Below, one piece after another: positions 6,920 to 14,955 of a stretch of 26,679 nt of DNA. Numbering within the stretch: the first letter of the stretch is position 1; each line of letters starts with the position of its first letter. Below the pieces are notes generated by a model. The model worked only from the letters and a program-made list of their open reading frames with translations, had not been told where the DNA came from and did not search any database. The DNA is from Bacteroidales bacterium UBA6828 (lineage in GTDB: Bacteria; Bacteroidota; Bacteroidia; Bacteroidales; Paludibacteraceae), in assembly GCA_002452095.1 (NCBI GenBank), contig DKEG01000033.1, forward strand, positions 1-26,679, read 5' to 3'. The position numbers and the translations under genes are program-made.

Positions 6920-6945
6920 GTCTAATTTGTAAAATTATATTAGAC
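6920..6945. promoter_or_regulatory. Inverted repeat next to the regulator promoter
   Basis: GTCTAAT (6920-6926), 12 bases, ATTAGAC (6939-6945): a perfect 7-bp inverted repeat directly upstream of the -33 box of the TPR/LuxR-like gene. Position and symmetry suit an operator, possibly for autoregulation. Confidence 0.45.
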
Positions 6946-6977
6946 AAGTATCCGAATGAAAGCCGACAATGGATATA

Positions 6978-7099
6978 TGCATAGTAGAAAGTGCATATTA
7001 TGCATAAAAACACTGCATAAAAACCGCTTATCCACCGCACTCGTTGCCGTAATTGGTATTATGAAGCATACATTGCATAAGATGCATATTTTTTGCATA
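6978..7099. repeat. Cluster of TGCATA motifs
   Basis: Seven exact TGCATA motifs start at 6978, 6992, 7001, 7014, 7074, 7083 and 7094, plus AGCATA at 7065, in two groups within about 120 bases of non-coding DNA. Some extend to palindromes (TTATGCATAA at 6998-7007). This stretch lies between the terminator of the nlpC gene and the promoter of the TPR/LuxR-like gene. No ORF or RNA fold explains it; a protein-binding array is the simplest reading. Confidence 0.6.
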
Positions 7100-7103
7100 C
7101 TAT

Positions 7104-7142
7104 ACACAAAAACGGTTGCCTGACCGAACCGATAAAGCAACC
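7104..7142 (-). terminator. Terminator after the NlpC/P60 gene
   Basis: On the minus strand GGTTGC (7137-7142) pairs with GCAACC (7114-7119), followed by GTTTTTG. It lies 22 bases past the stop codon of the peptidase gene. Confidence 0.7.
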
Positions 7143-7164
7143 ATTTACTAAATCCGTTCTCCGT

Positions 7165-8004
7165 TTACAAGCGGCGGATGGAGAGAAGGCGGTGAGTATA
7201 TTGCCCGTTGGGGTGGGCGGAGTCGGATTGCTCTACGGAGAATATACCCGTGGTGTCTATTCTCTCTATTTTGACACGTCCGGAGCAGTGAATGATACGT
7301 TCCTGATCGATAAGAATCCCCACGTGGGTTATCTTGTGTGCCGCTTGGTTTGTATCACTTTGTGGGGCGGTTTCGTCATAGTGGCAGAAAAATGCCAAAT
7401 CGCCCGCTTTGGACGAGGAAAGGCGGCTTATCAACCGTCCTTGCGTCGCCTGCTCGGAGGCGTTTCGCAGAAGCGTATGCCCGAAAAGAGAGAGAATGGT
7501 CTGTGTAAAACCCGAACAGTCCATACCGAGTGCGTTCTTGCCGCCCCATAGGTAGGGGACATTGAGGAAGAAACGCATGGTTTGGAGCAGGTTCTGCTGT
7601 ATCATCTCCAACGGCTTTTCTATCACCATACTCGTATCAATACGGAAACCGACACCAAGCACTGCGAAATGCCCGTCGTGGTAGTTGGTAAGCCGTGTGC
7701 CTGCGGTAAGCGGGATAGTTTGTCCGTTGTTCTCGCTGACGGCATATGCCATCGGAAAAGCCACATACGCAGCCGTCTTGAGGGCTGCGGAATGGGACTT
7801 GTATTCATCGGCAGAGAGGACGGCAATCATCTTCGCATCCACCCAGCCTGTTTGCCCGTCGAGTGCCAATTTCACCCGCATCCATCGGTGTTTTTGCTCC
7901 TCGATGGTGCATATTTCGCCGAAGAGCATCTGGGTCGTTTGCTCGCTTGTTTCGGACGCTTCCGCCCGCACGGGGACAATGCTATGTAGAGAGACGGCTT
8001 TCAT
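7165..8004 (-). CDS. NlpC/P60 (C40) peptidase with SH3-like N-terminus
   Basis: A gamma-D-glutamyl-diamino-acid endopeptidase of the NlpC/P60 family, 279 aa. The N-terminal 130 residues look like two bacterial SH3-type domains (VRAEASETSEQTTQMLFGE, W.RVKLALDGQTGWV). The catalytic domain carries Cys163 in WGGKNALGMDCSGFTQ, His227 in ITHVGILID, and a third polar position near His239 (IIHCSG). There is no signal peptide or lipobox, so it probably acts in the cytoplasm on muropeptides, as in peptide recycling, rather than on the wall. Its ATG overlaps the stop codon of nadB by one base (TAATG), which implies translational coupling. A terminator follows. Confidence 0.92.
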   Translation of the reverse strand: MKAVSLHSIVPVRAEASETSEQTTQMLFGEICTIEEQKHRWMRVKLALDGQTGWVDAKMIAVLSADEYKSHSAALKTAAYVAFPMAYAVSENNGQTIPLTAGTRLTNYHDGHFAVLGVGFRIDTSMVIEKPLEMIQQNLLQTMRFFLNVPYLWGGKNALGMDCSGFTQTILSLFGHTLLRNASEQATQGRLISRLSSSKAGDLAFFCHYDETAPQSDTNQAAHKITHVGILIDQERIIHCSGRVKIERIDTTGIFSVEQSDSAHPNGQYTHRLLSIRRL

Positions 8005-9605
8005 TACCAGACTTCTTGCGGGGGAGTGGAGGTCGTCTTCGGATAGTCAATATTGTAGTGCAGACCGCGGCTCTCTTTGCGCTCGATAGCCTGGCGGGTG
8101 ATGAGATAGCCTACATTGATCATATTGCGCAGTTCGCAGATGTCGCGCGTGGCTTTCACACGTTTGAACAGGTCTTCGGTCTCCTCGTAGAGCAGGTCAA
8201 GACGTTCCCACGCACGGCGCAGACGGAGGTTGGAGCGCACGATACCCACGTAGGTGGACATCACCTGCCCGACCTCTTTGACATCCTGCGCAATGAGAAC
8301 GCGCTCCTCATTGGAAAGGGTACCTTCGTCGTTCCAGTCTGGTACTTGCTCGTTGAAACCGTAGTTTTCTATTATGCTGAGGCTGTGGCGTGCTGCCGCA
8401 TCAGCGTAAACGACCGCCTCTATAAGTGAGTTGCTCGCCAGACGGTTGCCACCATGCAAGCCCGTACACGAACATTCGCCCACGGCATACAGACGATGGA
8501 TAGACGACTCACCGTCCAGATTTACCTTGATACCGCCGCACATATAATGGGCACAAGGTGCAACGGGGATATACTGCTTGGTAATATCAATACCTATGCT
8601 CAGGCACTTGGCGTAGATATTCGGGAAATGGTGTTTGGTTTCCTCGGGGTCTTTGTGGGTAACATCAAGACAGACGTGGTCAAGACCGTGAATCTTCATC
8701 TCGTTATCTATGGCGCGGGCTACAATATCGCGCGGAGCCAACGACAGACGCGGGTCGTATTTCTGCATAAACTCCTCGCCGTTAGGCAGACGGAGAATGC
8801 CTCCGTAGCCGCGCATCGCCTCGGTAATCAGGTAGGCGGGATGGGTCTCACCGGGATGGAAGAGAGCCGTCGGGTGGAACTGGACAAATTCCATATCCTG
8901 CACTTTCCCTTTGGCGCGATAGACCATAGCGATACCGTCTCCGGTAGCGATATTGGGGTTGGTGGTGGTGGCATAGACAGCACCTGTTCCGCCCGTAGCC
9001 ATCAGGGTAATACGGCTGAGATAGGTATCAATCTTGCCCGTCTCGGGATTGAGGATATACGCCCCATAGCACTCAATGTCGGGTGTGCGGCGTGTAACAC
9101 GCATACCGAGATGGTGTTGCGTGATGATTTCCACCGCAAAATGGTTTTCCAGTACATCTATAAAGGGATTGTTGCGCACGGCTTCCATCAGTCCGCGCTG
9201 TATCTCCGCACCCGTGTCGTCGGCGTGGTGGAGAATACGGAACTCGGAGTGTCCGCCCTCGCGGTGAAGGTCGAAGCCGCCCTCGGCGTTCTTGTCGAAA
9301 TTGACGCCCCAGTTGACGAGTTCCTGTATCTGGCGGGGAGCATTGCGCACCACCTGCTCTACCGCAGCGGGGTCGCTAAGCCAGTCGCCCGCCACCATAG
9401 TGTCGTGGATATGCTTTTCGAAATCATCCACCAGCAGGTTGGTAACCGAGGCAATACCGCCTTGTGCCTTTGCCGTATTGGCTTCGTCAAGTGTCGTCTT
9501 GCAGCAAAGCGCAATCCTATACTTCTGTGTACGCGCTACTTTCAGTGCGAAACTCATACCGGCAACTCCGCCGCCGATAATGAGAAAATCATATTTACGG
9601 GTCAT
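8004..9605 (-). CDS. nadB: L-aspartate oxidase
   Basis: FAD enzyme that oxidises L-aspartate to iminoaspartate, the first step of de novo NAD synthesis. Recognisable blocks are the FAD-binding IIGGGVAGMSFALKVA near the N-terminus, TAKAQGGIAS, HREGGHSEFRILHHAD, GDGIAMVYRAKGKVQDMEF, FHPTALF, then HYMCGGIKVNLDG and GLHGGNRLASNSLIEAVVY. Length is 533 aa, as usual. The frame runs on to 9659, but the start at 9605 (MTRKYDFLIIGGG) places the FAD motif correctly and lies 17 bases after the predicted start of transcription. nadA and nadC are not in the window. The downstream peptidase gene overlaps its stop codon by one base. Confidence 0.95.
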   Translation of the reverse strand: MTRKYDFLIIGGGVAGMSFALKVARTQKYRIALCCKTTLDEANTAKAQGGIASVTNLLVDDFEKHIHDTMVAGDWLSDPAAVEQVVRNAPRQIQELVNWGVNFDKNAEGGFDLHREGGHSEFRILHHADDTGAEIQRGLMEAVRNNPFIDVLENHFAVEIITQHHLGMRVTRRTPDIECYGAYILNPETGKIDTYLSRITLMATGGTGAVYATTTNPNIATGDGIAMVYRAKGKVQDMEFVQFHPTALFHPGETHPAYLITEAMRGYGGILRLPNGEEFMQKYDPRLSLAPRDIVARAIDNEMKIHGLDHVCLDVTHKDPEETKHHFPNIYAKCLSIGIDITKQYIPVAPCAHYMCGGIKVNLDGESSIHRLYAVGECSCTGLHGGNRLASNSLIEAVVYADAAARHSLSIIENYGFNEQVPDWNDEGTLSNEERVLIAQDVKEVGQVMSTYVGIVRSNLRLRRAWERLDLLYEETEDLFKRVKATRDICELRNMINVGYLITRQAIERKESRGLHYNIDYPKTTSTPPQEVW

Positions 9606-9628
9606 TCCCTTAACATTTATTTTGGGCG

Positions 9629-9660
9629 CAAATTTACAGCAAAAATGCGATATACGCAAT
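9629..9660 (-). promoter_or_regulatory. Promoter of nadB
   Basis: On the minus strand ATTG (9657-9660), 20 bases, TAAATTTG (9629-9636). The -7 box is a full match and the -33 box differs at one base. It sits at the end of the comF gene, so nadB can be expressed apart from the rod operon. Confidence 0.7.
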
Positions 9661-9662
9661 AG

Positions 9663-10355
9663 TCAGCGTGCTTTTCCGAGGGCAAAGACGCTAAACTCCG
9701 CCCCACGGCATACCTTCAGAGCCTTTATGCAGGCGCGGACGGTGCTGCCCGTGGTGATCAGGTCGTCCACAATCAGTATATGCTTGCGGTAGAGTTCCTC
9801 GGGGTGATTGACCGCAAAAACACCTTCTACGTTGATGGCGCGGTCTTTGGCTTTCTGGAGTGCCTGCTGCGGGTTGTTACGGATACGGCTGACGTGGGTG
9901 GTATCCACGGGAATACCTGTGGTTTCACTCAGTGCACGGGCTATCCATTCCGACTGGTTGTAGCCGCGTTCGCGAAGTCGCTTGGGGTGCAAGGGAATAG
10001 GAATAATCAGGTCAATATCCTCGAAGAAATCCGCCTGCATAAAGTCGTATGCGGCTTCGCGGGCAAGGTCGTAGGCAATACGCGGCTGCTCGTGGAATTT
10101 CATCTTGTGAATCACGTGCTGTATGTCTGCACCTTTGTCAAAGAAAAGGAACGCTGCAGCCCGTTGAAAGCGGGGCAAATCGCAGAACAGTTCTTCTGTC
10201 ATATTGCCTCGTAGAGCACATTGTTCGGTGCGTGGCAGACGGTGTATGCACTTAGGACACATAGTGATAGTCTCGTCCTCCAGCAAATCACCGCACATTG
10301 CACAGCAATGCGGATAGAAAAGCGATAGCAGAGAGTGAAAAAGCGGCGCATTCAT
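9663..10355 (-). CDS. comF: ComF family phosphoribosyltransferase-like protein
   Basis: A 230-aa ComF protein, required for DNA uptake in naturally competent bacteria. The N-terminal zinc-finger region has Cys17/18, Cys21, Cys33 and Cys36 (CCAMCG...MCPKC). The PRTase-like domain has IIPIPLHPKRLRERGYNQSE and the PRPP-binding loop ILIVDDLITTGST (193-205). Its ATG overlaps the rodA stop codon as ATGA, so it is translated as the last gene of the rod-shape operon. Whether the organism is naturally competent cannot be judged here; ComF is widespread in non-competent species. No clear terminator separates it from the nadB promoter. Confidence 0.93.
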   Translation of the reverse strand: MNAPLFHSLLSLFYPHCCAMCGDLLEDETITMCPKCIHRLPRTEQCALRGNMTEELFCDLPRFQRAAAFLFFDKGADIQHVIHKMKFHEQPRIAYDLAREAAYDFMQADFFEDIDLIIPIPLHPKRLRERGYNQSEWIARALSETTGIPVDTTHVSRIRNNPQQALQKAKDRAINVEGVFAVNHPEELYRKHILIVDDLITTGSTVRACIKALKVCRGAEFSVFALGKAR

Positions 10356-11815
10356 CGTAGTTTCTCTACGCGGGAGGCATCAAGACGCAAAAAGATAAAC
10401 AGCAGGATGGTGAAACCCCATAGCGAACTGCCGCCGTAACTGAAGAACGGCAACGGAATACCTATCACAGGCAACAGCCCGAGCACCATACCGACATTGA
10501 TGGTAAGGTGCAAGAGAAATATCGATGCTACCGAATAACCATAAATCCGGCTGAATGTGTCTCGCTGGCGCTCTGCCAATGAGATAAGACGCAGGATAAA
10601 ACAGAGATACAGCAATAGTACACCCACCGATCCGACAAAGCCCCATTCTTCGCCTACGGTGCAGAATATGAAGTCGGTATCCTGTTCGGGTACGAACTGC
10701 AGTTTGGTCTGTGTGCCTTTCAGGTAACCTTTGCCTATGAAACCGCCCGAACCGATGGCAATACGTGCTTGGTTGACATTGTAGCCTGCTCCTGTCGGGT
10801 CTTTTTTCATACCGAACAGCACCTCAATACGCACCCGCTGGTGAGGTTGCAGCACACGGGTGAACACGAAATCGCAGGCGTGGGTAAAGCCGATACAGCA
10901 TATCGTAAACAGAGCCACAAGCAACAGTTTGTAGTGGCGCAGATACACACTTACTGCTATGGTGTAAATCGTCAGCAATGCCGCTACGCCGACCGACAGC
11001 CAATTGAAATTGACAGGCAGCCATATATTAACCAAAGCCCCTATACCAAATATCACTGCGGCACAGCCTACCAATATCAGCGGTTCCCATTTGAAGCGGT
11101 TCTCTTTGTGCAGGAAGAATATCTCTACAGCGCAAATAAGCAGCATACACGACAATATTCCCACATTGCCTGTACCATATGGCAGCGGCACACCGCCGAA
11201 ACGGATACTGATGATAAACAACGCTACTGCCGCCACACCGCACCACAACACATATCCGCTCATTCCTTGCCGGTAAAATACAAGTAGGAAGGCCGCAAAA
11301 ACAAGCGCGGAACCCGTCTCTTTCTGCAGCACCATAATAGTGAATACCGGGATACCTATCAGTGCAAAAGGCACCACCAGATCGCGCCATGTGCGCACCT
11401 GATAGCCGTAGCGTCCCATATATTTGGCTATTGCCAATGCGGTTATACACTTCGCAAACTCGGCGGGTTGCAGGCTCACAGGACCGATAGTCAGCCACGA
11501 TAGCGACCCTTTGATGTCGTGTGCCAGAAAAGGTGTCGCCAGCAGCAGCAGGAGCATCAAACCATAGAGTATATATCCCAATATATCATAGGTCTTGTAG
11601 TCAATCAACAGCAGTACACCGCCCAACACAAGCGAACCCAATATCCATACAAACTGCTTGCCTGCACGGTTGCCGAAATCGAATATACTCGTTTGGTCGA
11701 ATGTGTAACTCGCCCCATAGATATTCAGCCAGCCGAAGACGACCAGCACCAGAAACATGCCGATAGTCGCCCAGTCCAAATTGTGCAATATGTTACCGCT
11801 TCTTGAGGCTCTCAT
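10352..11815 (-). CDS. rodA: Rod-shape SEDS glycosyltransferase RodA
   Basis: Inner-membrane peptidoglycan polymerase of the elongasome, which uses lipid II and works with PBP2. At 487 aa it has about ten or more hydrophobic helices, beginning DWATIGMFLVLVVFGWLNIY. Conserved SEDS segments include the long loop QARIAIGSGGFIGKGYLKGTQTKLQFVPE, EQDTDFIFCTVGEEWGFVG, and the C-terminal GIPLPFFSYGGSSLW. It is longer than E. coli RodA (370 aa) because of extra hydrophobic segments in the middle, as seen in other Bacteroidetes. The start at 11815 (MRASRSGN) overlaps the mrdA stop as ATGA; the upstream ATG at 11917 would lie deep within mrdA. comF follows with another ATGA overlap. Confidence 0.93.
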   Translation of the reverse strand: MRASRSGNILHNLDWATIGMFLVLVVFGWLNIYGASYTFDQTSIFDFGNRAGKQFVWILGSLVLGGVLLLIDYKTYDILGYILYGLMLLLLLATPFLAHDIKGSLSWLTIGPVSLQPAEFAKCITALAIAKYMGRYGYQVRTWRDLVVPFALIGIPVFTIMVLQKETGSALVFAAFLLVFYRQGMSGYVLWCGVAAVALFIISIRFGGVPLPYGTGNVGILSCMLLICAVEIFFLHKENRFKWEPLILVGCAAVIFGIGALVNIWLPVNFNWLSVGVAALLTIYTIAVSVYLRHYKLLLVALFTICCIGFTHACDFVFTRVLQPHQRVRIEVLFGMKKDPTGAGYNVNQARIAIGSGGFIGKGYLKGTQTKLQFVPEQDTDFIFCTVGEEWGFVGSVGVLLLYLCFILRLISLAERQRDTFSRIYGYSVASIFLLHLTINVGMVLGLLPVIGIPLPFFSYGGSSLWGFTILLFIFLRLDASRVEKLR

Positions 11816-13635
11816 TTTGTCAGTACTGCATTGGATATTCGTTTCTTCAGGTCGGTGTGCTTGATTCCGCCAGTGATGTATTGTTCCATCATCAGACTGG
11901 CAACAGGTGCCGCCCATGTGGCGCCGAAACCCGCGTTCTCCACAATCACCGCCACCGCTATCTGCGGGCTGTCCATCGGTGCAAAACCGATGAATATGGC
12001 ATGGTCTTTGCCGTGCGGGTTCTGTGCCGTACCGGTCTTACCGCATGTCTCCACACCATCTATTGGGTAGTGCCGTCCAGTCCCGTAAACCATCACGTGG
12101 TGCATACCTTCTTTCACTATCTCGAAATGTTTTTTCTCTATCGGCAGGATATGTTTCTCCGCTTTCATCGAGTCGTTGCGGTTCAAGTGTGGCGTGATGA
12201 AATACCCCTCATTTGCAATGGCTGCGGCTTGGTTTGCTAACTGAAGCGGGGTAACTAGCAATTCACCCTGCCCGATACTCAGCGAGCGTATCGTGATGGC
12301 TTTCCAGCCTGTCTTGCCGTAGTAGTGATCGAAGAATTTGATAGACGGTACATTGCCTTTCGACTGTCCGCCTATGTCCGTATGCTCAAACGCCTGCCCC
12401 AACCCGAACTGCATCACATCGTCCCGCCATAGTTGGTAGCGGTTGCGGAAATCCTCGTTATCTTTGCCGTAGCCGTCTTTCTGAAGCATATCACGGAAAG
12501 CACACCAGAAATACGGATTGCAACTCTGCTCTATCGCCTTTACCAACGACACAGGACTGCCGTGGTGGTGTGTACATTTGATAGGTGTCGAGCCGGGACC
12601 GTTGCACGGATACAGCGTACTGGGCGTAATAGCCCCTTCTTGCAGACATACCAATGCCTGCAAGGTCTTGAAGGTAGAACCTGGCGGGTAAGTCGCCTGC
12701 GTGGCACGGTTCAGCAATGGCTTGCTCTTGTCGTGTAGCAGGGCATTATAGTTCGCGGAACGTTTCTTGCCCACTAGCATTTTCGGGTCCCATGTCGGAT
12801 TGGATGCCAAAGCCAGTATCTCGCCCGTAGCAGGCTCTATCGCCACCACGCTGCCGATCTTGTTCTGCAGCAGTTCCTCCGCTAATATCTGCAACTGAAT
12901 ATCCAATGTCAGCGTCAGGTCCTTCCCCGCTTGGGCGGGGCGGTCTAATGCACCATTGTGATAACTGCCCTGTATGCGTCCGCGCGAATCGCGCATCAGC
13001 ACCTCCACACCTTTCTCACCGCGCAGGTCTGACTCGTAAGTTTGCTCGATTCCATCGCGCCCGGAATAGTCCCCGCGGGCATAATACGGGTCCCCGTCAA
13101 TATCGTTCTGACTCACTTCCCCCACGCTGCCCAATACGTGTGCAGCGGCATGGTAGGTATAGTCGCGCAGCGTCCGCTTCCGGATATACATACCGGGGTA
13201 CAGGAAAGACGACTCTTGTAGCGTGGCTATGTCCTCTTTCTTCAACTGGCTCATAAACACCTGCGGCGTGTATGGGGAATAACCACGGTTATTCCGGCTG
13301 TCTTTGATTTCGGTGATGCGTGTGTCAAACTCTTCGCGGTCAATAAGCAGCGACTGGCAGAATGCCGTCGTGTCGAAACCGTTGCGCATCTCGCGCATAA
13401 TCAGCGTTACCTCGTAAATAGGTTGGTTGAATACCAACAATTCCCCGTTGCGGTCGTATATCAGTCCGCGCGACGGGTAAATCGTCTGGCGTACCAATGC
13501 ATTGCTGTCGGCTTGCTCGTTGGTGGATTTGTCCACTATCTGCAGCGCAAACAGGCGAATGATATACACCAGCACTATCGCTATGGCAATACCGCTGATG
13601 ACAAACCGACGCTTATAGTACTTGTCGTTGATCAT
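11812..13635 (-). CDS. mrdA: Penicillin-binding protein 2 (transpeptidase)
   Basis: Class B PBP that crosslinks the lateral wall as partner of RodA. At 607 aa it has a cytoplasmic start, one transmembrane anchor (FVISGIAIAIVLVYIIRLFALQI, about 11-33) and a dimerisation/pedestal region (45-240, with RGLIYDRNGELL). The transpeptidase domain has the motifs S320TFK, S371CN and K533TG (CGKTGTAQNPHG). All catalytic residues are present. Its ATG overlaps the mreD stop as ATGA, and the rodA ATG overlaps its own stop the same way, so the genes are translationally coupled. Confidence 0.95.
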   Translation of the reverse strand: MINDKYYKRRFVISGIAIAIVLVYIIRLFALQIVDKSTNEQADSNALVRQTIYPSRGLIYDRNGELLVFNQPIYEVTLIMREMRNGFDTTAFCQSLLIDREEFDTRITEIKDSRNNRGYSPYTPQVFMSQLKKEDIATLQESSFLYPGMYIRKRTLRDYTYHAAAHVLGSVGEVSQNDIDGDPYYARGDYSGRDGIEQTYESDLRGEKGVEVLMRDSRGRIQGSYHNGALDRPAQAGKDLTLTLDIQLQILAEELLQNKIGSVVAIEPATGEILALASNPTWDPKMLVGKKRSANYNALLHDKSKPLLNRATQATYPPGSTFKTLQALVCLQEGAITPSTLYPCNGPGSTPIKCTHHHGSPVSLVKAIEQSCNPYFWCAFRDMLQKDGYGKDNEDFRNRYQLWRDDVMQFGLGQAFEHTDIGGQSKGNVPSIKFFDHYYGKTGWKAITIRSLSIGQGELLVTPLQLANQAAAIANEGYFITPHLNRNDSMKAEKHILPIEKKHFEIVKEGMHHVMVYGTGRHYPIDGVETCGKTGTAQNPHGKDHAIFIGFAPMDSPQIAVAVIVENAGFGATWAAPVASLMMEQYITGGIKHTDLKKRISNAVLTK

Positions 13636-14126
13636 CTGTTTCTGAGCAAATCACCCCCGATAATGAGTATAATACTGACAACCGAACTGACGACCACCTC
13701 CAGAAGCGTGAACCAAAAATGCTGCACGCTCCAAGCGGTTAGGAAGAATACCATTGTATGATGCAGAAGCACAAGCAGAATCGTATATTTGACGAAATTG
13801 ACCACACCTATGCTGCGCACGTCTATCTCGTCCGTCAGTCGCTCCCTGTCGCTTACGTATGCGCCTATTAGGTATGGTCGCACGTACATCAGCATAATAC
13901 ATGCCGCTATATGCACGCCAAGCGAGTTGCAGAATATATCCGGTATCAGCCCCGCCACACCGCCAATCAGCATATCTGCCCACCGCGGAAGGGTAATCGG
14001 CATAACCAACAGGCTGAAGATGTAGATGTATGGATGGCACACACCAAGAAACTGCAGATTGTTAATCAGCAGTACCTGCAGCAAGAGCAGCAGCAGGAAA
14101 CGTCCTGTTTGCTTAATCCAAATCAT
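13632..14126 (-). CDS. mreD: Rod shape-determining protein MreD
   Basis: Small integral membrane component of the elongasome, 164 aa. Hydrophobic stretches include TGRFLLLLLLQVLLINNLQF, IYIFSLLVMPITLPRW, IAACIMLMYVRPYLIG, FVKYTILLVLLHHTMVFF and VVVSSVVSIILIIGG. Sequence conservation in MreD is low, so the call rests mainly on topology and on its position between mreC and mrdA. It overlaps mreC by 14 bases and mrdA by 4. Confidence 0.88.
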   Translation of the reverse strand: MIWIKQTGRFLLLLLLQVLLINNLQFLGVCHPYIYIFSLLVMPITLPRWADMLIGGVAGLIPDIFCNSLGVHIAACIMLMYVRPYLIGAYVSDRERLTDEIDVRSIGVVNFVKYTILLVLLHHTMVFFLTAWSVQHFWFTLLEVVVSSVVSIILIIGGDLLRNR

Positions 14127-14937
14127 GCGTCAGTGTCTCTATCTCGTCCAAATCGTCGTTTTCTATCACCTCCACATACTTCAGTCGGCGGAAGTTCGTC
14201 GCCAGCCGCACACGTATCGTGTAGTACGAATCGCCCTCGCCCAACTCGGCGTCTTCCACAATACCGACGGGAATATCTGCGGGAAAGATCGGACTCAGTC
14301 CGCTCGTTACAATCGTGTCGCCCCGGTTCACCTGTATATGGGTCGCCACGTCGGACAGTTGTGCAAAACGCGGGTCGCGCCCGTCCCATACGAGTGTGCC
14401 GACATAGTCGTTTTTCGCAAAGCGGCAACTCAGGTTCGTGTGCGTGTTGATAATCGGCAGTACCACAGAGTATTTGCCTCCTACCGTCCGCACAATACCC
14501 ACTACGCCGTCTTGGTTGCGCACACCCATACCTATACGCACCCCGTCCCGTTCACCGCGGTTGATGGTCATATAGTTGTGCTGCTGCGTGGTGGTCATCT
14601 GTACCACCTTGGCGGACAGATAACGCACGTCGTATTGCGCAAACCGATAGACAGAGTCCGTCTGTACGTTCTCTTGCAGGTTCTCCAACTCGTTCAGGCG
14701 GTTGCGGAGCCGCACGTTCTCTTCTGCCAGTTCTGCATTCTGCGTACGCAAACCGAAATAACCCGTTATCTCGCTCACTACCTTGTAGTTCCACGCCACA
14801 ACGCGGTTCGCCGTGCTCAGCACACTGCTCTGCGGGTACAGGTTGTTATGCACTATCAGCAAAAAAGCAACAACTTCCAATAGTATGAATACCAGGAAGT
14901 TGCTGTATCGTTCTATAAATCTAAGCAGGTTGTGCAT
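14113..14937 (-). CDS. mreC: Rod shape-determining protein MreC
   Basis: Periplasmic scaffold that links MreB/MreD to PBP2. At 274 aa it has one N-terminal transmembrane helix (NFLVFILLEVVAFLLIVHNN), a coiled coil (about 60-95, NAELAEENVRLRNRLNELE) and two beta domains with conserved pieces (NRGERDGVRIGMGV, GVVGIVR, NRGDTIVTSGLSPIFPADIPVG). The gene begins 18 bases after mreB and its 3' end overlaps mreD by 14 bases. Confidence 0.94.
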   Translation of the reverse strand: MHNLLRFIERYSNFLVFILLEVVAFLLIVHNNLYPQSSVLSTANRVVAWNYKVVSEITGYFGLRTQNAELAEENVRLRNRLNELENLQENVQTDSVYRFAQYDVRYLSAKVVQMTTTQQHNYMTINRGERDGVRIGMGVRNQDGVVGIVRTVGGKYSVVLPIINTHTNLSCRFAKNDYVGTLVWDGRDPRFAQLSDVATHIQVNRGDTIVTSGLSPIFPADIPVGIVEDAELGEGDSYYTIRVRLATNFRRLKYVEVIENDDLDEIETLTHDLD

Positions 14938-14955
14938 ACCTACCTGTTCCGCCCG

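Noticed and set aside
7028..7036. DnaA box (TTATCCACC) as sign of an origin
   Set aside because: A single box with one mismatch; no box cluster, no dnaA or other origin genes.
6978..7099. dif site
   Set aside because: Half-site-like pieces exist but never two arms with a 6-base centre in the right order.
8454..9662. 402-codon open frame antisense to nadB
   Set aside because: nadB has clear family motifs in the other strand; this frame is a shadow.
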